Part shown: one piece after another, positions 58,362 to 64,000 of the stretch | Numbering within the stretch: the first letter of the stretch is position 1 | How the letters are laid out: each line of letters opens with the position of its first letter | From: Tessaracoccus sp. MC1865 | GTDB lineage: Bacteria; Actinomycetota; Actinomycetes; Propionibacteriales; Propionibacteriaceae | Length of the DNA stretch: 64,000 nt | Reading direction: 5' to 3' | Assembly (NCBI RefSeq): GCF_017815535.1 | Contig: NZ_CP072596.1 | Span: 1,426,001 to 1,490,000, forward strand | Translations under genes and position numbers: made by a program | The notes under the pieces: generated by a model | Databases searched by the model: none | What the model was told of the DNA's origin: nothing | The model's input: only the letters and a program-made list of their open reading frames with translations

Positions 58362-59323
58362 TCCAGTTCCGACCACGCCGCCTCCGCACCACGGCGGCCA
58401 TGCGCCGGCTCGTGCGCGAGATCGAGGTGCGTCCCTCGCAGCTCGTGCTGCCCATGTTCGTCTCGGACGTGCCCGGGCAGATCTCCTCGATGCCCGGCGT
58501 GCGTCGCCACGGCATCGACGAGATCGCGCGTGCAGCGGAGAGTGCCGTCGCCGCCGGAGTGGGCGGGCTGATGCTGTTCGGCGTGCCTGAGGACGCGGCC
58601 AAGGATGAGCAGGGCTCGCAGGGTTGGGCCGAGGACGGCATCCTGCAGCGAGGGCTGCGGGCCGTACGCAACGCCGTCGGGTCTGACACGGTCATCGTGG
58701 CCGACACCTGCCTCGACGAGTTCACCTCCCACGGGCACTGCGGTTTCCTGACCGCGGACGGCGCCGTCGACAACGACGCGACGCTCGCGGCCTACGTCTC
58801 GATGGCCATCGCCCAGGCCGAGGCGGGGGCCCACGTGGTGTCGCCGTCGGGGATGATGGACGCCCAGGTGGAACACATCCGGGCCGGCCTCGACGGGCAG
58901 GGGTTCCAGGACACCGCCATCCTTGCGTACGCCGCGAAGTACGCCTCGGCGTTCTACGGTCCCTTCCGCGAGGCGGTCGGCTCGTCCCTGCAGGGTGACC
59001 GGCGCACCTACCAGCAGGACCCGGCCAACAGGCGCGAGGGGCTGCGTGAGGCCGAGCTGGACCTGGCCGAGGGCGCCGACATCGTGATGGTGAAGCCCGC
59101 CGGCTACTACCTCGACGTGCTCAGCGACGTGGCCGCAGCGTCGGACGTGCCTGTGGCCGCCTACCAGGTGTCCGGCGAGTACGCCATGATCGAGGCGGCC
59201 GCGGCGCAGGGCTGGATCGACCGCCGCGCCGCAGTGGCAGAATCAGTGACCGCGATCACGCGGGCCGGTGCAGATATCGTGCTCACCTACTGGGCGGAGG
59301 AGTTGGCGACGTGGCTGAAGTGA
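58358..59323 (+). CDS. hemB: porphobilinogen synthase (ALA dehydratase)
   Basis: 321-aa enzyme condensing two 5-aminolevulinate molecules. The metal-site region [17 protein letters not shown] has Cys residues suited to a zinc/Mg form; the Schiff-base lysines lie in [19 protein letters not shown] and in [18 protein letters not shown] overlap with hemCD and a 13-bp overlap with hemL show co-translation. Confidence 0.96.
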   Translation: MIQFRPRRLRTTAAMRRLVREIEVRPSQLVLPMFVSDVPGQISSMPGVRRHGIDEIARAAESAVAAGVGGLMLFGVPEDAAKDEQGSQGWAEDGILQRGLRAVRNAVGSDTVIVADTCLDEFTSHGHCGFLTADGAVDNDATLAAYVSMAIAQAEAGAHVVSPSGMMDAQVEHIRAGLDGQGFQDTAILAYAAKYASAFYGPFREAVGSSLQGDRRTYQQDPANRREGLREAELDLAEGADIVMVKPAGYYLDVLSDVAAASDVPVAAYQVSGEYAMIEAAAAQGWIDRRAAVAESVTAITRAGADIVLTYWAEELATWLK

Positions 59324-60594
59324 ACCTGTTTGCGCGGGCGAAGGAGATCATCCCGGGCGGCGTGTCGTCGCCCGTGCGGGCGTTCGGCTCAGTCGGCGGT
59401 GACCCGGTCTTCATCCGCGAGGCTCGCGGCCCGCATGTCGTCGATGTCGCCGGGCGTGAATGCGTGGACCTCGTCTGCTCCTGGGGGCCCGCGCTGCTCG
59501 GCCATGCCCACCCGCAGGTGATCGAGGCCGTCAGGGAGGCGGCCGGCCGTGGCCTCTCCTTCGGGGCGCCCACGTTGGCGGAGGTGGAACTGGCTGAGGC
59601 GATCCACGCGCGCGTCCCGGTGGCGGAACAGGTGCGCTTCGTCTCCACCGGCACCGAGGCCACCATGACGGCCATCCGGCTGGCGCGCGGCGCCACCGGG
59701 CGCGACGTCATCGTGAAGTTCGCCGGCTGCTACCACGGGCACTCCGACGCCCTCCTCGCCGCTGCCGGCTCCGGCGTCGCCACCCAGGGCCTGCCTGGTT
59801 CCGCCGGCGTGACGGCTGCGGCGGCAGGCGACACCCTCGTGGTCGAGTACAACGACCTCGAGGCGCTCGCCAGGGTGTTAGACGAGGCGGGGGAGCGCAT
59901 CGCGGCCGTCATCACGGAGGCCGCGCCCGCCAACATGGGCGTGGTTCCGCCCGCTCCGGGCTTCAACGCGGCCCTCCGCGAGCTCACCGCCCGCCACGGT
60001 GCGCTGCTGATCGTCGACGAGGTGCTGACCGGTTTCCGGGTGGGGCCGGGCGGCTGGCTCGGTCTCGAGGGCGGCTACGCCCCGGACATCGTGACGTTCG
60101 GCAAGGTCGTTGGTGGCGGCATGCCGCTGGCCGCGCTCGCCGGTCGCTCTGAGGTCATGCAGTTCCTGGCCCCCGTCGGGCCGGTCTACCAGGCGGGCAC
60201 CCTGTCCGGGAACCCGCTGGCCACCGCGGCGGGCCTCGCCACGCTGCGCCTGGCCGACGACGCCGTCTACGCCCACGTCGACCGCCGCTCCCTGGAGCTG
60301 CAGGCGGCCGTGACGGAAGCGCTCACCGCAGCCTCGGTGCCGCACACCATCCAGGCGGCCGGCAGCCTGTTCTCCGTCTTCTTCCGAGACGGTGCCGTTG
60401 CCAACTACGAGGACGCCAAGGACCAGGACACCCAGGCCTTCGCCCGCTTCTTCCACGCCATGTTGGACGCCGGGGTGGCGCTCCCGCCGTCGGCTTTCGA
60501 GGCCTGGTTCCTCTCGGCGGCCCACGACGACGCGGCCATGGCCCGCATCACGGACGCCTTGCCGCTGGCGGCGCGGGCTGCCGCTGATTCATGA
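59311..60594 (+). CDS. hemL: glutamate-1-semialdehyde 2,1-aminomutase
   Basis: 427-aa PLP enzyme making 5-aminolevulinate. The start [19 protein letters not shown] is typical; [25 protein letters not shown] and [14 protein letters not shown] precede the PLP-lysine in [20 protein letters not shown] 59311 lies within hemB. A 35-bp gap then leads to the hemCD-like paralogue. Confidence 0.95.
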   Translation: MAEVNLFARAKEIIPGGVSSPVRAFGSVGGDPVFIREARGPHVVDVAGRECVDLVCSWGPALLGHAHPQVIEAVREAAGRGLSFGAPTLAEVELAEAIHARVPVAEQVRFVSTGTEATMTAIRLARGATGRDVIVKFAGCYHGHSDALLAAAGSGVATQGLPGSAGVTAAAAGDTLVVEYNDLEALARVLDEAGERIAAVITEAAPANMGVVPPAPGFNAALRELTARHGALLIVDEVLTGFRVGPGGWLGLEGGYAPDIVTFGKVVGGGMPLAALAGRSEVMQFLAPVGPVYQAGTLSGNPLATAAGLATLRLADDAVYAHVDRRSLELQAAVTEALTAASVPHTIQAAGSLFSVFFRDGAVANYEDAKDQDTQAFARFFHAMLDAGVALPPSAFEAWFLSAAHDDAAMARITDALPLAARAAADS

Positions 60595-60629
60595 GAGGCT
60601 AAGCAGCAATCACATCGGAAGGATCTTTC

Positions 60630-62300
60630 GTGAAGCTTCGGTTGGGTACGCGTGGTTCAGCATTGGCGCTGGCACGCTCCGCGATGGTTGCTGAGCTCCT
60701 CAGGGCGCAGGGCCATGAAGTCGACATCGTACGGGTGGCCACGGAACACGTGGACACCATCCACATGGCCGAGGGCTACTCCCTCGGCGTGTTCGCCCAG
60801 GAACTGCGCACGTCGCTGCGCAGCGGCGCGGTCGACGTCGTCGTGCATTCCGTCAAGGACGTCCCACTGTCCGACCGCCCTGAGGACCTCACGTTCGCCG
60901 CAGTGCTGAAGCGTGGCGACCATCGCGATGCGCTGTGTTCGCTCAGGGGCATGCCGCTGGCTGCGTTGCCGCGCCGCTCCCGCATCGGCATCACGTCGCT
61001 GCGGCGCCTCGCCCAGTTGCGCGCCCTCCGCCCGGACCTGACGTTCGTCGACGTCGGCGGCACCCTCCAGGACCGCCTGCGCCGGCTCGAGCCCGGCGAC
61101 CTCGACGCCGTGGTCGTGTCGGCCGCCGGGGTTCATGCCCTCAAGGTGGAGGACCGGGTGGCCGAATACCTGCCCATCCTCACCGCACCCGGTCAGGGGG
61201 CACTGTCGCTCGAGTGTCGCCGGAGTGACCAGGAGACGCTGGAGGCGGTACGCGAACTCGACGACCTCGAGACCCGCATCTGCATCGAGGCCGAGCGCGC
61301 AGTGCTGACGGGTCTCAACACCACCTACCTGGCCCCTGTGGGAGCCCTGGCCACCCGCCGCGGCATCCTCGGCCTGAAGGCGGGCATCTTCTCGATCGAC
61401 GGCACCAAGCGCACCGTCCTGGAGATCGGGTTGCCCACCTCCGAGTACCACGCGCAGCGCACCGGTCACAACGTCGCTGAGGCCCTGAAGGCGCGCCGGG
61501 CAGACCGGTTCATCACCGCCGAGGCGCTGGAGGCCGTCAAGATGACGGCTGACCACGCCGACGACTCCACCTTCATCGAGAGCCCGGAGGACGACGATCG
61601 CGTCAGGGTGCTGTTGCCCCGCCAGGAGGGGCGGATCAGCCAGGCCATGCGCGAGAACGAGTTGCGCGTGGACTGCGTGCAGCTCCAGGAGGCACGCCTG
61701 CTCTCGGCAGACAACATCATCGGCGACGCCGACTGGGTCGTCATCCCGTCAGGGCAGACGGTGTGGGCGTTGCGCGAACGCGGCTGGGACATCCCGGCGC
61801 ACACGAAGATCGCGACGATGGGCTCCACCACCCAGCGCACCGTCGAGGATTCGGGGCGCCAGGTTGATCTGAGCCCCGAAGGCACCGCCAGCTCCCAGAA
61901 GCTCGTCGAGCTCTTCCCGCCGGCCGACGGTGAGCAGCGCGTCGTCATCCTGTGCGCGGACCAGCTCTCCACCAAGCTGGAGACCGGGCTCCGTGCGAAG
62001 GGCTACACCGTCGAACGCAGCGAGATCTACACCATGGCCGACGTCGAGGAGATCGACCCGGCCCTGCGCACCCGCTGGGACGACGGGGCGTGGGACGCGG
62101 TCTTCCTGAGCCAGCCGTCGCTGGCCCATGTGTACGCCAAGAAGCTCGGTCACCGCGATGACGTGCGGGTGCTGGCCTGGGACGAGGCCACTGCGGCGGC
62201 TGTCCGTGAGGAGGGCGTCGACGTCTTCGCCGTCGCCAAGTCGAAGGACACCTTCGGTATCGCTGATCTCGCCCGTCAGCTCCACAAGGCTCGCCGCTAG
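60630..62300 (+). CDS. HemC-HemD-like fusion paralogue, probable pseudoenzyme
   Basis: 556-aa protein that aligns without gaps to the neighbouring hemCD product to at least residue 233. It keeps LGTRGSALALAR, VHSVKDVP and SLRRLAQL, but the cofactor cysteine is Tyr233 (NTTYLAP), the RGNVGTRL Arg is Gly143 (GGTLQDRL) and the next active-site Arg is Ala170 (GVHAL); the TGGD-type segment is also changed. It should therefore not build the dipyrromethane cofactor. A HemD-like half (about 325-555) follows. The frame is intact, with GGAAGGA before GTG 60630. Regulation, substrate channelling or a new porphyrinoid role are possible; none is shown. Confidence 0.85.
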   Translation: MKLRLGTRGSALALARSAMVAELLRAQGHEVDIVRVATEHVDTIHMAEGYSLGVFAQELRTSLRSGAVDVVVHSVKDVPLSDRPEDLTFAAVLKRGDHRDALCSLRGMPLAALPRRSRIGITSLRRLAQLRALRPDLTFVDVGGTLQDRLRRLEPGDLDAVVVSAAGVHALKVEDRVAEYLPILTAPGQGALSLECRRSDQETLEAVRELDDLETRICIEAERAVLTGLNTTYLAPVGALATRRGILGLKAGIFSIDGTKRTVLEIGLPTSEYHAQRTGHNVAEALKARRADRFITAEALEAVKMTADHADDSTFIESPEDDDRVRVLLPRQEGRISQAMRENELRVDCVQLQEARLLSADNIIGDADWVVIPSGQTVWALRERGWDIPAHTKIATMGSTTQRTVEDSGRQVDLSPEGTASSQKLVELFPPADGEQRVVILCADQLSTKLETGLRAKGYTVERSEIYTMADVEEIDPALRTRWDDGAWDAVFLSQPSLAHVYAKKLGHRDDVRVLAWDEATAAAVREEGVDVFAVAKSKDTFGIADLARQLHKARR

Positions 62301-62312
62301 TTCCTGCGTGCC

Positions 62313-62366
62313 GACGGGGGAGGCTCGGAGTGCGCGAGATGGTTCCGCACACCGGGCCTCCCCGTC
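62313..62366 (+). terminator. structured 3' region after the hemCD-like gene
   Basis: GACGGGGGAGGC (62313-62324) pairs with GCCTCCCCGTC (62356-62366), with one bulged G. An inner GTGCG/CGCAC hairpin sits inside (62330-62350). It starts 12 bp after the stop and is followed by GATTATT. Likely operon terminator. Confidence 0.5.
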
Positions 62367-62402
62367 GATTATTCCGGGGCGTCCGAACAACGAACTCCCG
62401 AT

Positions 62403-62432
62403 TTGTAGTTCTCTCGGAGCATGCGCTAAAGT
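62403..62432 (+). promoter_or_regulatory. tRNA-Ala promoter (TTGTAG-N18-TAAAGT)
   Basis: TTGTAG at 62403-62408 and TAAAGT at 62427-62432; initiation near 62440 gives a 35-nt 5' leader. Confidence 0.65.
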
Positions 62433-62473
62433 TTTCCGAGTCGCCGCAGGGCGGCAGTCGCGAGAGTGACACT

Positions 62474-62546
62474 GGGGCTATGGCGCAGTTGGTAGCGCGC
62501 TTCCATGGCATGGAAGAGGTCAGGAGTTCGAATCTCCTTAGCTCCA
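62474..62546 (+). tRNA. tRNA-Ala (anticodon GGC)
   Basis: 73 nt with a full cloverleaf. Acceptor stem GGGGCTA/TAGCTCC has the G3-U70 wobble that identifies alanine tRNAs. D arm GCGC-AGTTGGTA-GCGC; anticodon stem CTTCC/GGAAG with loop ATGGCAT (anticodon 62507-62509); T arm AGGAG-TTCGAAT-CTCCT. Discriminator A; CCA is not encoded. Confidence 0.96.
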
Positions 62547-62552
62547 CAAATG

Positions 62553-62583
62553 AACGGGCGTCTGGCTAGGCCAGACGCCCGTT
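62553..62583 (+). terminator. terminator after tRNA-Ala
   Basis: Fourteen-bp perfect stem AACGGGCGTCTGGC / GCCAGACGCCCGTT with a 3-nt loop, running into TTTT. Confidence 0.92.
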
Positions 62584-62709
62584 TTCCGTTTCGCGCGGTA
62601 CGTCTGGGTGCTCGAGTAGCAACTGACGGGCTGATGCGGGGTGCGCGGGATGACGGCCCGGCCCTGTTCTCCGGCAGGTTTTCGTCGTCAGCGGACAGAT
62701 TGGCTCCAC

Positions 62710-62730
62710 ATACCGGTGGGGGTATACGAT
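62710..62730 (+). promoter_or_regulatory. trxA promoter -10 with overlapping ATACC-N6-GGTAT dyad
   Basis: ATACC (62710-62714) and GGTAT (62721-62725) with GGTGGG between resemble CsoR/CstR-type operators. TACGAT (62725-62730) overlaps the 3' arm and lies 6 nt before the trxA ATG. Confidence 0.5.
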
Positions 62731-62736
62731 CAGGGC

Positions 62737-63114
62737 ATGGCAACCGTTGAAATCACCAAGGAAAACCTCGAGCAGACCATTGCCGGCAACGGCATCGTCC
62801 TCCTCGACTTCTGGGCGGCCTGGTGCGGCCCCTGCCGTCAGTTCGGCCCCATCTTCGAAGAGGCTTCGGAGAAGCACCCCGACATCGTCTTCGGCAAGGT
62901 GGACACCGAGGCGCAGCGCGAGCTCGCCGCGGGCTTCGAGATCATGTCGATCCCCACGCTCATGGCCTTCCGCGACAACGTCATCGTGTTCTCCCAGGCC
63001 GGTGCGCTGCCCGGTGCCGCGCTCGAGGAACTGATCGAGGCCGTCGAGGCGCTCGACATGGACGAGGTCCAGGCGGAGATCGCCAAGCAGAAGGGCGGCG
63101 CGGAGGTCCAGTGA
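62737..63114 (+). CDS. thioredoxin
   Basis: 125-aa thioredoxin-fold protein with the active site FWAAWCGPCRQF (CGPC, about residues 28-31) and the cis-Pro in IMSIPTLMAF. A C-terminal helical extension (ALDMDEVQAEIAKQKGG) is longer than in E. coli TrxA. The start has no Shine-Dalgarno and a -10 box 6 nt upstream. Its stop overlaps the next GTG (GTGA), pairing it with a membrane protein that carries a CPVC motif; together they may handle thiols or persulfides. Confidence 0.93.
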   Translation: MATVEITKENLEQTIAGNGIVLLDFWAAWCGPCRQFGPIFEEASEKHPDIVFGKVDTEAQRELAAGFEIMSIPTLMAFRDNVIVFSQAGALPGAALEELIEAVEALDMDEVQAEIAKQKGGAEVQ

Positions 63115-63599
63115 CCCTCCCGGTCCAGCTCCAGAGCGAGCCGCGAACCTTCACCGCCGAGTTGGCCACCTGGCCGGCTCGGCGGTGGTTCTTCGCGGTG
63201 GCAACCGCTGCGGCCACCGTGCTCGTCGTGGCAATCCCCACCGCTCTCATCCCGAACCCGGTCTTCGGACGCGAGATCCCGCCGACGGCGTGGGCCTGGC
63301 CCGTGCTCATCGTGACCTCGGTCCTCGCGGGACTCGTCGCGGCCACCTACGTTGCGCGCAAGGACGCGGCCGACGCGGAACGGGGCGGGAAGCTGGGTGC
63401 AGCCGGGGCGTTCGTCAGCTTCTTCGCCGTCGGCTGTCCGGTCTGCAACAAGCTGGTGCTCATCGCACTGGGCTACACCGGGGCCCTGCAGTACTTCGCC
63501 CCGGTGCAGCCCTTCCTGGCGGGGGCCTCGGTGCTGATGCTCGCCGTCGCACTGGTGCTCCGGGTGCGCCGCGAGCGGACCTGCCCGCTGCCGGCCTAG
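63111..63599 (+). CDS. four-helix membrane protein with CPVCNK motif
   Basis: 162-aa integral membrane protein with four predicted helices (about residues 24-44, 60-80, 100-122, 132-152). A conserved-looking GCPVCNKLVLIALG lies at the start of the third helix and QYFAPVQPFLAG follows; a terminal Cys is in RTCPLPA. The CxxC recalls VKOR/MauE-type redox membrane proteins, but I do not recognise the family. Translationally coupled to the thioredoxin gene. GTG start at 63111. Confidence 0.75.
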   Translation: MTLPVQLQSEPRTFTAELATWPARRWFFAVATAAATVLVVAIPTALIPNPVFGREIPPTAWAWPVLIVTSVLAGLVAATYVARKDAADAERGGKLGAAGAFVSFFAVGCPVCNKLVLIALGYTGALQYFAPVQPFLAGASVLMLAVALVLRVRRERTCPLPA

Positions 63600-64000
63600 A
63601 AGACGGGGCGGCCGCCCGTGACCCCCAGCACGGTCCCGGATACGTAGGACGCCTCGAGCGGGCTGGCGAGGAAGACGAAGGCGCCGGCCATCTCGGAGGG
63701 CTGACCAGGACGCCCCAGGGGAGTGTTGAGCCCGAACTTCGGCATCTCCTCGGCCTTCTTGGTGGCCGGCTGCAGCGGCGTCCAGATCGGGCCCGGGGCC
63801 ACGGAGTTCACGCGGATCCCCTTGGGCCCGAGTTCGGCCGCCAGGTTGACCGTGTAGTTGTTGATGGCGGCCTTGGTGGCCGCGTAGTCGATGAGATCCA
63901 CTGACGGGTCGTAGGCCTGGATGGAGCTCACGTTGATGATGCAGTCGCCCTTGTCGAGGTAGCCCAGCGCCTGCTGGGACAGCCAGAACAGGGCGTAGAG
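63596..64000 (-). CDS. short-chain dehydrogenase/reductase (3' part, truncated by window edge)
   Basis: The visible C-terminal 134 residues of an SDR oxidoreductase. NVSSIQAY supplies the catalytic Ser, YAATKAA the Tyr-x3-Lys pair, and GIRVNSVAPGPIWTPL plus SYVSGTVLGVTGG are classical SDR segments. The NAD(P)-binding N-terminus lies beyond base 64000. It overlaps the CPVCNK gene tail-to-tail by four bases. Confidence 0.92.
   Translation of the reverse strand, partial: LYALFWLSQQALGYLDKGDCIINVSSIQAYDPSVDLIDYAATKAAINNYTVNLAAELGPKGIRVNSVAPGPIWTPLQPATKKAEEMPKFGLNTPLGRPGQPSEMAGAFVFLASPLEASYVSGTVLGVTGGRPVF

Noticed and set aside
60630-62300. Second hemCD as an assembly duplication
   Set aside because: The two copies differ widely in sequence, including active-site residues, so this is an old paralogue.

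Overview
The window is a contiguous piece of chromosome from a high-GC actinobacterium. Gene order, codon bias and the coproporphyrin-type heme pathway point to the Propionibacteriales, most likely a Propionibacteriaceae relative such as Tessaracoccus; the genus is an inference. Nearly every gene is a core gene. There is no phage, insertion sequence, CRISPR array or rRNA operon. One tRNA gene, tRNA-Ala(GGC), is present.

Layout. Bases 1-4021: the 5' part of def, xerC, a fadD-like acyl-CoA ligase and a secreted double-LytM (M23) protein. Bases 4022-20209: the classic translation/isoprenoid block, rpsB-tsf, pyrH-frr-cdsA-rlmN, gdhA, an APH-like kinase, dxr-rseP-ispG-GNAT, a membrane spermidine-synthase-like protein and proS. 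Bases 20206-34624: a DUF4439-like lipoprotein, rimP-nusA, then a 5-kb block not expected here (rpf, a baeRF/Balon-like gene, an LtaS-like enzyme and a secreted protein), then ylxR-infB-rbfA-truB-ribF and two accessory genes. Bases 34839-44152: rpsO, putA (placed between rpsO and pnp), pnp, dapB, a GNAT gene and rnj. Bases 44283-51288: rplU-rpmA, obg-proB, a PQ-loop transporter, proA, a 45-aa membrane peptide and nadD-rsfS-gpgP-like. Bases 51343-62300: a complete heme supercluster. Bases 62301-64000: tRNA-Ala, trxA with a CPVCNK membrane protein, and a partial SDR gene.

The heme locus encodes every step from glutamyl-tRNA to heme by the coproporphyrin route: hemA-cpfC-chdC leftward, and hemE-cgoX-hemCD-hemB-hemL rightward. 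It ends with a second HemC-HemD-like fusion. That paralogue has Tyr at the cofactor cysteine position and lacks active-site arginines, so it looks like a pseudoenzyme. It is the most interesting protein here.

Other notable signals: a chain of three ATGA-overlapping minigenes directly upstream of infB; an rpsB leader with two mutually exclusive 8-bp pairings; a resuscitation-promoting factor next to a release-factor-like (possible ribosome hibernation) gene; a perfect dyad around the -10 of the rplU promoter; a CsoR/CstR-like dyad in front of trxA; and at least a dozen genes whose TANNNT -10 box lies 6-8 nt before the start codon, suggesting leaderless mRNAs.
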